In this document: one piece after another, positions 20,855 to 29,757 of the stretch
Numbering within the stretch: position 1 is the stretch's first letter
Layout of the letters: each line of letters starts with the position of its first letter
Assembly: GCA_026390815.1 (NCBI GenBank)
Contig: JAPLFH010000057.1
Span: 1-64,000, forward strand
Reading direction: 5' to 3'
From: Ignavibacteriales bacterium
GTDB taxonomy: Bacteria; Bacteroidota; Ignavibacteria; Ignavibacteriales; SURF-24
DNA length: 64,000 nucleotides
Notes under the pieces: generated by a model
Told to the model about the DNA's origin: nothing
The model's database searches: none
The model's input: only the letters and a program-made list of their open reading frames with translations
Position numbers and translations under genes: made by a program

Positions 20855-22093
20855 TTAATCATATTTCTCAAGGTAATTCAAATCCTTGTGATAAGATTCT
20901 TCCATATAGTAAAGCGAGACGAAGGCGATAAGCATAACTACTGCACCAACAATCATTGCGCTGTGTATAATATCTAAATTGGTACGAAGTGCATTAAAGG
21001 AAAGAGTGATTGGAACAGTAGCACCTCTTACAAAATTTGGGACTGTTGTTGCAACAGTTGCTCGTAGATTAGTCCCAAATTGTTCTGAGCCTATTGTAAC
21101 AAACACCGCCCAATACCCAATTGAAAAACCAATCACTGTACATAAAGCATAAAAATATGTAACCGAAGCACCGTATGAAAAAAGGTAGACAATTACAAAA
21201 ATTGTTGTAAGAGATAAAAAAGTAAAAACGATTTTCTTTCTGCTTTTAATTAATTGGCTGCCAAAACCGCTTACAATATCACCAAAAACTAAACCGATGT
21301 ACGTAAACATTATTGATTTGCCGGCAGATATTACTCCTGTAATATTAAGATGTTTTGCAAATTCTGGTGAAAAAGTAATCAGTACTCCAACAACATACCA
21401 GGTTGGTAAACCGATCAAAATACATTTAACATATTTTACTAATCTTTCTTTTGAAGTAAAGAGACTAAGAAAATCACCTTTTCTTACATCGGTACTTTTA
21501 AGTTTTGCATACATACCCGATTCAAACATTTTTACACGGAGCAGAAGAAGACCCAAACCAAGAACACCGCCAACAATGTAGGCAGTATTCCAGGGTAGGA
21601 AATCGCCAACCAACGCAGCCGTAACAGATCCCATAATTCCAACTGACGCCACAATTGCAGTCCCATAGCCTCTTGTTTTTTGTGGAAGAGATTCACCAAC
21701 AAGTGTTATTGCAGCACCAAGTTCTCCGGCAAGCCCAACACCTGAAAGAAATCTCATAACTGCATAAGCTGAAGGAGTAGTAACAAATGCATTAGCAATA
21801 TTTGCAACTGAGTATAAAGCTATAGATCCAAACAGAACAGAAACTCTTCCTTTTTTGTCACCTAAAATTCCCCACAATATTCCACCTATCAGCATTCCAA
21901 TCATTTGCATATTGAGGAGATATACGCCAACATTAACCAGGTTATCGCCAGTTACACCAAGGGCTTTTAAGCTTGAAACACGGACAATGCCGAATAGTAC
22001 AAGATCATACATATCAACAAAGTATCCAAGGGAAGCTACTATGACTGTAAAGTTAAGAATGGATTTTAATTCAATTTTTTCTTGTTGGATCAT
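20855..22093 (-). CDS. MFS transporter
   Basis: A 412-residue inner-membrane transporter of the major facilitator superfamily, with about 12 hydrophobic segments in two halves. The first cytoplasmic loop reads GDKKGRVSVLFGS, the usual MFS motif A (G-D-xxGRR), and RFLSGVGLAGELGAAITLVGE resembles the sugar/metabolite:H+ symporter signature. ESLPQKTRGYGTAI and EQFGTNLRATVATTVPNFVRG are the matching loops of each half, as in the metabolite:H+ symporter (YdjE/ProP-like) families. Substrate is unknown. It is divergent from the DMT transporter, with a 270-base gap for promoters on both sides. Confidence 0.92.
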   Translation of the reverse strand: MIQQEKIELKSILNFTVIVASLGYFVDMYDLVLFGIVRVSSLKALGVTGDNLVNVGVYLLNMQMIGMLIGGILWGILGDKKGRVSVLFGSIALYSVANIANAFVTTPSAYAVMRFLSGVGLAGELGAAITLVGESLPQKTRGYGTAIVASVGIMGSVTAALVGDFLPWNTAYIVGGVLGLGLLLLRVKMFESGMYAKLKSTDVRKGDFLSLFTSKERLVKYVKCILIGLPTWYVVGVLITFSPEFAKHLNITGVISAGKSIMFTYIGLVFGDIVSGFGSQLIKSRKKIVFTFLSLTTIFVIVYLFSYGASVTYFYALCTVIGFSIGYWAVFVTIGSEQFGTNLRATVATTVPNFVRGATVPITLSFNALRTNLDIIHSAMIVGAVVMLIAFVSLYYMEESYHKDLNYLEKYD

Positions 22094-22363
22094 AATTACA
22101 TCTCATTATGTTTGGGTTAATATATTTGGTAACAAAATTATTAGAAGGAAGGTTTTGAAATTTAATATTTAGTGTCCTGGTACATAAGCAACAAAATATT
22201 TAAAGGTAAATAGCTTTCTGTGCATTATAAAAAAAACTTTCTTGATACCAGCAAATAGTAATTGGTGAAATTAATATGTGAACAACCAGTTTTTAATTTT
22301 CCATTAGTAGAATCAATTATGTATTTTTGATTATACCTAATACATTTTAAGAAAGAAATCGCA

Positions 22364-23254
22364 TTGCATTACATCGGTGAAATAAGTGCACTTTTAACCG
22401 CAATACTTTGGTCGGCAACCTCAATATTTTTTTCCGAAGCATCTTTACGTGCTGGCTCCTTGCAGGTAAATATTACGCGGTTAATTCTTGCTACAATTTA
22501 TTTGGCAATAACAATCCCGATAATGAACCTGTCATTAAGTTTATCTTCTTCTCAAATCATAAATCTGGTGTTGAGTGGAATAATTGGATTAATATTCGGA
22601 GATACTTATTTATTCAAAGCATTCCAACATATTGGTCCCAGACTAAGTATGCTTGTTATGTCACTTGCTCCAGCGGTTGCCGCCATCCTTGCTTACTTTT
22701 TTTTAGGTGAAGACATATCATTGCTGGGAATTTTTGGAATTATTATAACGATAGCTGGAATTGCGATTGTTGTCTTGCAAAGAGAAGAACATCCAACTTC
22801 AAAATATAAAATAAGCAAAATAGGAATTCTTTATGCGTTCTTTGGAGCAGTTGGGCAGGGAGTAGGATTAATTTTTGCAAAACTTGCATTTAATGAAGGA
22901 GAAATAAATAGTTTTGTTGCTGCATTTTTCAGGATATTTTCATCGGTAATTATTATGCTGCCGATAGCTTTATTGACAAAAAAATATGATAATCCGTTTA
23001 AAGTATTTTCTAAAGATAAAATAGCTTTAGCGTTTACAACAGCTGGATCCATATGCGGTCCGTACTTAGGAATTACCTTAAGTCTTGTTGCAATCTCAAA
23101 TACAAGTGTTGGAATTGCAGCAACAATTATGTCTATTGTCCCGATTCTTCTTCTTCCAATTGTAAGGATTTATTACAAAGAAAAATTAACCTGGATTTCA
23201 ATTGTAGGTGCATTTATAACAGTCGGGGGGATTGCTATTCTATTCCTAAGGTGA
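22364..23254 (+). CDS. EamA/DMT family transporter
   Basis: An inner-membrane protein with two repeated EamA domains (about 4-138 and 152-295), about ten membrane segments in all. Family hallmarks are the N-terminal [43 protein letters not shown], and the second-repeat ending [27 protein letters not shown]. The start is TTG at 22364 behind AAGAAAGAAA; no in-frame ATG gives the full first segment. It is probably a metabolite exporter of unknown substrate. Its last nine bases overlap the 3' end of the convergent macro-domain gene. Confidence 0.9.
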   Translation: MHYIGEISALLTAILWSATSIFFSEASLRAGSLQVNITRLILATIYLAITIPIMNLSLSLSSSQIINLVLSGIIGLIFGDTYLFKAFQHIGPRLSMLVMSLAPAVAAILAYFFLGEDISLLGIFGIIITIAGIAIVVLQREEHPTSKYKISKIGILYAFFGAVGQGVGLIFAKLAFNEGEINSFVAAFFRIFSSVIIMLPIALLTKKYDNPFKVFSKDKIALAFTTAGSICGPYLGITLSLVAISNTSVGIAATIMSIVPILLLPIVRIYYKEKLTWISIVGAFITVGGIAILFLR

Positions 23255-23770
23255 TTTTTGAATTTCATTAATCAACCTAATGTAGCATTCATAATCTGTT
23301 TTATTAAAACAAACGAAGATTACTTTTTTAATTGCAATAACATTCTGAAGAAATTTTATTGTTTCTCTTATTGCAATTCTTGCAGCTCTTTCAAATGGAA
23401 ATCCGTATGCTCCTGTACTTATAGATGGAAAAGCGATTGATTCAACTTTATTTTTCACTGCAAGCTCTAAAGATTTTGTATAGCAACTTGCTAAAAGTTT
23501 ATCCTCATCATAATTTCCACCATTCCACACTGGTCCAACAGTATGAATAACAAACTTAGCTGGAAGATCATATCCTTTAGTAATTTTTGCATCACCGGTA
23601 TCACATCCACCAAGAGTTTTACATTCATCCAATAAATGTTTACCAGCTGCTCTGTGAATTGCACCATCAACTCCACCACCTCCAAGCAATGTTCTGTTTG
23701 CAGCATTTACAATTGCACCAACTTTTAAAGTAGTAATATCTCCCTGATCAATAATGATTCTATCTTGCAT
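23246..23770 (-). CDS. Macro-domain protein (ADP-ribose / O-acetyl-ADP-ribose hydrolase type)
   Basis: A 174-residue single macro domain of the YmdB/MacroD type, which deacetylates O-acetyl-ADP-ribose or removes ADP-ribose from acidic residues. Key motifs are [33 protein letters not shown] (ribose/phosphate loop with the conserved Asp), [25 protein letters not shown] (split here as two motifs, C-x-TGxA and HTVGP), and [10 protein letters not shown] (second phosphate loop). The start is ATG 23770. It is followed downstream on its strand by the tail of the DMT gene, which overlaps it by 9 bases. It may be cotranscribed with the cupin gene 72 bases upstream. Confidence 0.93.
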   Translation of the reverse strand: MQDRIIIDQGDITTLKVGAIVNAANRTLLGGGGVDGAIHRAAGKHLLDECKTLGGCDTGDAKITKGYDLPAKFVIHTVGPVWNGGNYDEDKLLASCYTKSLELAVKNKVESIAFPSISTGAYGFPFERAARIAIRETIKFLQNVIAIKKVIFVCFNKTDYECYIRLINEIQKSP

Positions 23771-23842
23771 ATTATTTCCTAAAAAGTTATCAGTTATTGG
23801 ATTTAACTGATAGATGAAAACTAAAAACTTTTTGATTTAACA

Positions 23843-24343
23843 CTAAGTTAACTTTTCAATTAATGATTTGTACTTTGGGAATTGTATTAATAAATCGTCT
23901 TTTCTCCCCAACTCAAAATCATCAAAATCAAATCCTGGAGATACCGTACAACCGATTAAGGCAAAAGAATCCTTTTCATTAAGCTCTGCACTAAACCAAA
24001 CTCCGGAAGGAATAACAACTTGGGGAAAATCCCCATCCTCCAATGAACTGCTTATCCTTACTTTTTTATAATTTCCATTTTGATCTATTGAATGAATAGT
24101 TAAAGAACTGCCACTGTAAAAATGCCATATCTCATCACTCTTAAGCCGATGAAATTTTGAGTATTGTTCTCCTTCAAGTAAAAAATAGATTGATGTACTA
24201 AGATTGCGGTTTCCTTTATATCTCTTTGGTAGAGAGTCTTCTAAAACTAATTCGCTTGAGCGATAAGTTTCCCTGTAATATCCACCTTCCGGATGTGGAA
24301 GCAAGTTCAGCTTTCCAATTTTTTCTATTGCTTTAGAATTCAT
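23843..24343 (-). CDS. Cupin-fold protein of the DUF985 family
   Basis: The 166-residue protein carries the DUF985/cupin_5 signature LLPHPEGGYYRETYRS near its N-terminus, then the cupin barrel strands TSIYFLLEGEQYSKFHRLKSDE (split as SIYFLL and KFHRLKSDE), WHFYSGSSL, QVVIPSGVWFSAEL and GCTVSPGFDFDDFEL. Conserved His and Glu in FHRLKSDEIWH could bind a metal. Biochemistry of the family is poorly known, and sugar-epimerase-like folds have been noted for relatives. It precedes the macro-domain gene on the same strand, and the two may share a promoter in the 180-base gap facing the cupredoxin gene. Confidence 0.9.
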   Translation of the reverse strand: MNSKAIEKIGKLNLLPHPEGGYYRETYRSSELVLEDSLPKRYKGNRNLSTSIYFLLEGEQYSKFHRLKSDEIWHFYSGSSLTIHSIDQNGNYKKVRISSSLEDGDFPQVVIPSGVWFSAELNEKDSFALIGCTVSPGFDFDDFELGRKDDLLIQFPKYKSLIEKLT

Positions 24344-24526
24344 AAAAATATTCCTTCATCTTATGTTCGTAAAATAAATAATTAAAAAGTAACATTGAAC
24401 TAATAAATTAATTTATCTGTTGAATTAAATAAGAACTTAGTTCTATTGAAAAGAATTCAAGCATTAACAAGAATTCAAAAACAATTAATAGAAAAACACC
24501 ACATATTTATATCGAGAGGAAATAAA

Positions 24527-24925
24527 TTGAAAACTCAAATAAATTTTGCCAAAGAATCTTTTTTAGTAATGTTACTTTTTTTTGTAATTGGAATAGTTGG
24601 TTGCAGTAAAAACGATTCTGTAACTAATCCCTATGGTAATGGTGGTAATACTACTCCCGGTGCTGATGAAGTCTGGATGCAGGGATCCGCATTCAATCCC
24701 CGCACAAAAACTGTAGCTGTAGGAACAACTGTAACCTGGACTAATAAGGATGGTGTGATTCATACTGTAACAAGTGGTATCCCGGGGACTCCGGATGGAT
24801 TATTTAATTCTGGTAATCTTAGTCAAGGTGGAGTTTTTTCCCATAAATTTGATAGCAAAGGAACCTTTAAATATTATTGCATTCCACACCAGAGTTTTAT
24901 GACCGCAACAATAATTGTTCAATAG
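24527..24925 (+). CDS. Cupredoxin (plastocyanin-like) lipoprotein
   Basis: A small blue-copper electron carrier anchored by lipid. I place the start at TTG 24527, which has GAGAGGA at a good distance and gives a normal lipoprotein leader ending IVGC. A longer frame from TTG 24446 would add 27 charged residues before the leader. The mature domain contains TVAVGTTVTWTNKDGVIHTVTS (first Cu ligand His in VIHTV) and the C-terminal loop FKYYCIPHQSFM carrying Cys, His and Met, so the type 1 copper site is complete. It probably passes electrons in the periplasm; partners are not adjacent. Confidence 0.88.
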   Translation: MKTQINFAKESFLVMLLFFVIGIVGCSKNDSVTNPYGNGGNTTPGADEVWMQGSAFNPRTKTVAVGTTVTWTNKDGVIHTVTSGIPGTPDGLFNSGNLSQGGVFSHKFDSKGTFKYYCIPHQSFMTATIIVQ

Positions 24926-25132
24926 GTTAGCTTTATTTAGAAAAAAAAATAACCTCCTCCTAATAATTTATTTGTCGGTTACTTTATTTGTGTCTAAAAA
25001 ATGATAAAACTAATTTGAGATACGGAATATTTCAAAAAATTTTGTATACGATTTCTACTGGAATCTTTTGTTTGATGAAATCATCAAACAGAAAGAACTA
25101 ATTTATAAATTCTATTTTAATTTGGAGAAAAT

Positions 25133-25330
25133 ATGAAAAAGAACGTTGGTGGATTAGATAAAAATATTAGGATTGGTCTTGCAATAATTATATTTGCCGC
25201 AGGTTTATACTTCCAAAGCTGGTGGGGATTGATTGGATTTGGTCCACTGCTAACTGGCTTATTTAGCTTCTGTCCACTTTATGCTATCCTTGGTATAAAC
25301 TCTTGTAAAGTGAAATCAACAAAATCTTAA
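25133..25330 (+). CDS. Small DUF2892 (YgaP-type) membrane protein
   Basis: A 65-residue protein with the DUF2892 layout: N-terminal KKNVGGLDKNIRIGLAI, two membrane helices separated by WWGLIGFGPLLTGL, and the closing FCPLYAILGINSCK. These proteins resemble the membrane tail of the rhodanese YgaP and are often linked to sulfur or redox genes, but no such gene is beside it here. A GGAGAAAAT ribosome binding site precedes ATG 25133. Confidence 0.9.
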   Translation: MKKNVGGLDKNIRIGLAIIIFAAGLYFQSWWGLIGFGPLLTGLFSFCPLYAILGINSCKVKSTKS

Positions 25331-26005
25331 TAAGGTTCCATTTCTTTTATGCACAAATAATGCAATACGCTCGGAAGGAATAAGAAATTTGTTGTTATAG
25401 GAATAATAATATTTTAGTGATAGAATAGTCATTACTCTTTAGTTGATAAAAATAAATTCCACTATGAAGATTATTGGTATCTACATTTATCGTATAAGTC
25501 ATAGCGGAGTGAACCGCAATGGATGATGGTTGATGTAAAAATTATTTAAAATATCTTGACTTGCCCGAAGCAAGCAGGCACAAAAAACAAATACTTACAT
25601 GCCAATACCATAGTTTCAAATAGTCAATTTATACCTTTCTTATTGAAGATGAATATGAATGTACAAAATTGGTTTTGATTTTAGTACAATCAAAATGAAC
25701 CATTATTTTTATTTAATGATGTTTTTAAAAGGGAATGCTAAGAGGGGATTCCCTTAATTCTGATTGTATGATTTTTCTTAGATAAAGAATTGCAACTAAC
25801 CTTTATCTTCAAAGACAACTATTAATTTATTTGGATGTAATTAGCAAATATCTAATAACTGCGTTCAAGTAAGTGTATATTTTTAATTGGAAAACTTTTC
25901 TCGATATTTGAACTAAAGATATTGAGGAATAATGAAAGGGATTTATTTTTCATTATTCCTTTTTTTATATTCAGGTACCTTTTAATTAAAAATATAATTG
26001 AATTA
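25331..26005. other. Gene-free interval with several hairpins
   Basis: No convincing coding frame is present in these 675 bases. Three hairpins are visible. The one at 25669-25699 is built on TTTTGATT/AATCAAAA. The one at 25729-25755 pairs AAGGGAAT with ATTCCCTT. The third is a strong terminator-like stem (own entry, 25925-25966). A structured RNA cannot be recognised. Confidence 0.5.
25925..25966 (+). terminator. Strong intrinsic terminator
   Basis: A perfect 13-bp stem AGGAATAATGAAA/TTTCATTATTCCT (25925-25937 with 25948-25960) with a 10-base loop is followed by TTTTTT. It lies about 600 bases after the DUF2892 gene and 40 bases before the next start. It would end any transcript crossing the interval, and it argues against extending the next gene upstream to 25922. 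Confidence 0.85.
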
Positions 26006-26824
26006 ATGAAATGTTTTACGGATTGGTTGTTTAACCATACAGGATGGTTGTATAAATCCATACTTCAAAATTCTATATTTTATTTAGATTATTGGTCAAT
26101 CGTTCACTTTTCATCCGGGGCATTCCTTTTACTTTTATTCTTAGTGATAAGGCTTAAATATAGTTGGCTATATTTATCTCTCATCCTATTCACCTATGAA
26201 ATAATAGAAGTGTTATTCAAATATTATAACCTGCATATCTTTGCTCCGGAAACTTTTAAAGATCAGTTCACAGATATTATTGTTGGTTACCTTGGTGCTT
26301 TGTTTTTAATGTTTGTAGTACGGAATGGGATATTAAATAAAAATCGTACTCGCAAATTACACGAGGATCACATTTTAACATCGCTTGTTAGTTCAGGTAC
26401 CATAGTTTTTATCTGGATCGGTTTTTTCAATACTCAGTATAATAAATTTTATGCACCTGATGCGGAAGCTTTCAATTGGTTGGTGTTTATAATCTGGGTG
26501 ATTGTTTTAATAATTATTGTTCAATTATTTGTTAGTTTAACTAAAATATTAAAAAACAAATTCCACTCGTTTTTATTAACGTGGTGTTTATACTTGCTCA
26601 TCTTCCTTTTTATTTTTGAATTGCCGATTCTCTTTTTTAACTACAATCCTGTTAATGTTATCAGCCAAAAGTTGGGGATATTTTTATTCTTTAATCCCAG
26701 CACTGTAAATAATATTTTTTATTTAATATTACCAGCGGTAGCAATCGTAACTTATGAATTGTTGCTAAAAATCCGCAACACAGCAATTAAAAATGAAATT
26801 GAGAAAAGGAATATTTATCAGTAA
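26006..26824 (+). CDS. Polytopic membrane protein of unknown function
   Basis: From ATG 26006 the product has 272 residues and about seven membrane helices, the first after a short soluble start (KCFTDWLFNHTGWLYKS). Conserved-looking polar residues inside helices (DYWSIVHFSSGAFLLL, YEIIEVLFKYYNLHIF, KDQFTDIIVGYLGAL) recall small integral membrane proteins of the VanZ or DUF2238 kind, but I cannot assign a family. The longer frame from TTG 25922 would be translated through a strong terminator hairpin, so I reject it. Its stop codon overlaps the next start (TAATG), so it is translationally coupled to the MBL protein. Confidence 0.75.
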   Translation: MKCFTDWLFNHTGWLYKSILQNSIFYLDYWSIVHFSSGAFLLLLFLVIRLKYSWLYLSLILFTYEIIEVLFKYYNLHIFAPETFKDQFTDIIVGYLGALFLMFVVRNGILNKNRTRKLHEDHILTSLVSSGTIVFIWIGFFNTQYNKFYAPDAEAFNWLVFIIWVIVLIIIVQLFVSLTKILKNKFHSFLLTWCLYLLIFLFIFELPILFFNYNPVNVISQKLGIFLFFNPSTVNNIFYLILPAVAIVTYELLLKIRNTAIKNEIEKRNIYQ

Positions 26825-27579
26825 TGGAAAAACCTAAATTAAATTATAAAAAAATCTTGCTGATATGTGCAATATTTATAGCTGCAGTAATAACAACTGT
26901 TGTGATCTATTATTATTTATATCTGAATTATGGTGAGCGTGTGTCCGAAAGAATTTCTGATAATATAATTGTTATTAATGATCTGTTCACAAGTATGTAT
27001 CTTGTTAAAACTAATGATGGTTATTTTGCTATAGACACTGGTTATTATGAAAGTACTTTGGAAAAAGGACTGAAGTATAATTTTATACTTCCTGGTGATG
27101 TTAAAGCCGTGCTTTTAACCCATTCCGATTTTGATCACCAGGGCGGGATTGAATTATTAAAACATGCAAAATATTATTTATCCAAAGAAGAAAACAACAT
27201 GATCTTGAATAAAACAAGGCGCTTAAAATTTATTCCCTTCATTTCAAATTCACTCAAAATTGATAAATATTCTTTATTAAATGATAATGAAGAATTTTAT
27301 ATCGGCAATAGAAAGATTAAATGCATTTCTTTACCGGGGCATACATATGGCTCGATGGGTTACCTGGTTGATGATAAATATTTGTTTACAGGGGATGCCT
27401 TCCGAATTAAGAATGGTAAGCTTTCATTACCGTATATTAAAATACTTGCTATGAACATTGATTCAATGAAATATAGTTTAAGAAAAGTTGCTCAACTCAA
27501 CGGCATCAAATTTATATTTTCATCTCATTCAGGTTTTACAAACGATTTTGATTTTGCAGTATCTGATTGGAAAAAATAA
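26824..27579 (+). CDS. Membrane-anchored metallo-beta-lactamase-fold hydrolase
   Basis: After an N-terminal membrane anchor (about 10-31) comes an MBL-fold domain. The metal motif reads THSDFDHQGG, an HxDxDH variant of the usual HxHxDH that is also found in other family members. Further ligand regions are PGHTYGSMG, FTGDAF and FSSHSG. The fold suggests hydrolysis of an ester or phosphodiester outside the cytoplasm, substrate unknown. The gene overlaps the preceding membrane-protein gene by one base and converges on the dipeptidase gene. The family is certain; its function is not. Confidence 0.88.
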   Translation: MEKPKLNYKKILLICAIFIAAVITTVVIYYYLYLNYGERVSERISDNIIVINDLFTSMYLVKTNDGYFAIDTGYYESTLEKGLKYNFILPGDVKAVLLTHSDFDHQGGIELLKHAKYYLSKEENNMILNKTRRLKFIPFISNSLKIDKYSLLNDNEEFYIGNRKIKCISLPGHTYGSMGYLVDDKYLFTGDAFRIKNGKLSLPYIKILAMNIDSMKYSLRKVAQLNGIKFIFSSHSGFTNDFDFAVSDWKK

Positions 27580-27607
27580 TTTGCCGGTATTTTTTATCCG
27601 ACTTATT

Positions 27608-28855
27608 CTAAATGTTACCGTTGTTTTTGCCTGCAAATTCTTCAACTTTTCTAAAAACTCTCATAAAATTTTCGCCCCATATTTTTCTAATATCATTTTT
27701 GGAATATCCTCGCTTTAATAATTCAATTGTAATGTTCTTCATTTCACTAACATCAAAGCATCCGGTTACTTCACCTCCACCATCAAAGTCAGTTCCAATA
27801 CCTACATGATCAATCCCGGCAACATTTACTATGTGATCAATATGATCTACTACATCAGAAACTGTGGCAAGAATGCGTGGATATAACTTTTCTAATTCAG
27901 CTTTTTCTTTAGCAATTAATAATTGAATCTCCGATGTAAGTGTATCAGACTTTGGGTATTTAGCACGGAAAACTGCAAATGCAGAATCTCTTTTAAGATT
28001 GCCTGAAAAAGTTTTTACATAATCGCTTAAAATGCATATTTGTATTACCCCGCCATTATCAGCTAGCTTTTTAAGGAGCGAGTCTGAAAGATTTCGGGGA
28101 CTATTACAGATTGAACGCGCGCACGAATGTGAAGCAATTACAGGTACCTTTGATAATTTAATTACATCAAGAAATGTTTTATCGGATACATGCGAAATAT
28201 CTATTATCATTCCGGTTTTATTCATCTCATCAACTACTCTTTTGCCGAAATCACTTAAACCATTATGCTTAACTGAATCAGGATCGGTAGATGAATCACA
28301 AATGTCATTATTTTTTGTGTGGCAAAGAGTTATGTATCTTACACCAAGATCATAATATTTTTTTATCAGTGATGGATCATTGCCAATTGCATATCCATTC
28401 TCTATCCCAATGTAAATAGCTGCTTTATTATCTGATTTTATTCTGTACGCATCTGCTGAACTAAGCGCTAAAGATGAAAGCGTGGAATTTTTTTGAATCA
28501 CGGTTTTAATTGTATCAATTAATCTCATTATCCTTTCTTTTGCTTTTTCATTTCCCTCAGAAGTTCTGGGACCTTGTGCAATATAAGCGGCAAAAAATGC
28601 GGCATCTAATCCACCAGATTTCATTCTCGGAAAATCTAACTTACTGTCATCTGTTATGGAATCATGTTTTTTACTTATATCGAAATTATCATACAAAAGC
28701 CTTAGTGGGGTATCTGTGTGAGTATCTATTGTTAACATTTCCTTATGCAATTCCGAAGCTTCATCGCTAAGCTCCGTTAAACTTTTAGCAGCACCGCAGC
28801 CAATAATAATTAAACAAGCAGCAAATAGCGGGATATAAAGAAAGTACTTTTTCAT
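27608..28855 (-). CDS. Membrane dipeptidase (peptidase M19), lipoprotein
   Basis: A zinc dipeptidase of the renal dipeptidase family, which cleaves dipeptides including D-amino-acid forms. It begins with a lipoprotein leader (lipobox IIGC, Cys20). Metal and active-site motifs are all present: IDTHTDTPL (HxD), IGIENGYAIG (bridging Glu), DISHVSD, ASHSCARS and GIGTDFDGGG, ending with the C-terminal GGNF-like IWGENFMRV. The length of 415 is normal for lipoprotein members. It is transcribed alone towards the MBL gene. Confidence 0.95.
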   Translation of the reverse strand: MKKYFLYIPLFAACLIIIGCGAAKSLTELSDEASELHKEMLTIDTHTDTPLRLLYDNFDISKKHDSITDDSKLDFPRMKSGGLDAAFFAAYIAQGPRTSEGNEKAKERIMRLIDTIKTVIQKNSTLSSLALSSADAYRIKSDNKAAIYIGIENGYAIGNDPSLIKKYYDLGVRYITLCHTKNNDICDSSTDPDSVKHNGLSDFGKRVVDEMNKTGMIIDISHVSDKTFLDVIKLSKVPVIASHSCARSICNSPRNLSDSLLKKLADNGGVIQICILSDYVKTFSGNLKRDSAFAVFRAKYPKSDTLTSEIQLLIAKEKAELEKLYPRILATVSDVVDHIDHIVNVAGIDHVGIGTDFDGGGEVTGCFDVSEMKNITIELLKRGYSKNDIRKIWGENFMRVFRKVEEFAGKNNGNI

Positions 28856-29079
28856 TTATCCACCATGATTTTTAATGGCGAAAGATATGAAAAAATTTAC
28901 AAAGTCGTAATTAATATGCCAGAGTGAAGAATTTTAAAAAGAATGTATCAATTTTAAAAAGTAAATGGATTCCCGAGTAGGTAACCAAAAGTCCGCACAG
29001 TAAAGACAACCAAAAATTTCCAAAAGAATCTCTTTGATAATTTGTATTTTATATTGGTCATTCAGGAAATATTGGAACT

Positions 29080-29757
29080 ATGAAAATACTTGTTGTTGAA
29101 GATGAACTTGATCTTAAGAACTCCATCCTTACTTTTATAAAACAAGACGGTTTTTTATGTGAAGGAGTTTCAAAGTATGAACACGCTTTGGAAAAGGTTA
29201 ATCTTTATGAGTTCGATTGCTTTATAATTGATATAACTTTGCCGGATGGCAATGGTTTGGATTTAATAAACAAAATAAAGCAAATTCAACCTCAGGCTGG
29301 GATAATTATTATCTCTGCAAAGAACAGTTTAGAGGATAAAATAACCGGACTGGATCTTGGTGCTGACGATTACTTAACGAAACCATTTCATCTTGCAGAA
29401 TTAAACTCCAGAATTAATTCAGTTTTACGGCGTAGATTTTACCAGGGAAAAGATGAAATAAAGCTGAACGAAATGATGATTTTACCGGATAGGCACGAAT
29501 TACTTATTAAAGAAAATAAAATTGATTTAACTAAAAGGGAATTTGATCTCCTAATGTATCTGGTTACAAATAAAGAAAAAGTTATTACAAAGGAAGCAAT
29601 TGCGGAGCACATCTGGGGTGATGATTCCAATTCATTTGACAATTTTGATTTTATTTACACGCATATTAAAAATCTTCGCAAAAAAATTTCTGATTATGGT
29701 GGTGGTGATTATATAAAATCTATTTATGGATTAGGATACAAATTTACATTAGAATGA
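29080..29757 (+). CDS. OmpR/PhoB-family response regulator
   Basis: A 225-residue two-component regulator. The receiver domain (1-115) has acidic D8 and D11 regions, phospho-acceptor D51 in FIIDITLPDG, and Lys in YLTKPF. The C-terminal winged-helix DNA-binding domain (about 125-224) has LTKREFDLLMYL and the recognition region FIYTHIKNLRKK. Its ATGA overlap with the kinase gene downstream shows coupling. It most likely controls the efflux operon that follows. Confidence 0.96.
   Translation: MKILVVEDELDLKNSILTFIKQDGFLCEGVSKYEHALEKVNLYEFDCFIIDITLPDGNGLDLINKIKQIQPQAGIIIISAKNSLEDKITGLDLGADDYLTKPFHLAELNSRINSVLRRRFYQGKDEIKLNEMMILPDRHELLIKENKIDLTKREFDLLMYLVTNKEKVITKEAIAEHIWGDDSNSFDNFDFIYTHIKNLRKKISDYGGGDYIKSIYGLGYKFTLE

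Noticed and set aside
25922-26005. Longer N-terminus for the membrane protein at 26006 (TTG 25922)
   Set aside because: The added codons lie on both arms of a strong terminator hairpin, and the start has no ribosome binding site.
26824-27579. HxDxDH in the MBL protein considered as a dead active site
   Set aside because: This variant is also found in other MBL-family proteins, and the other metal motifs are intact, so it does not show loss of function.
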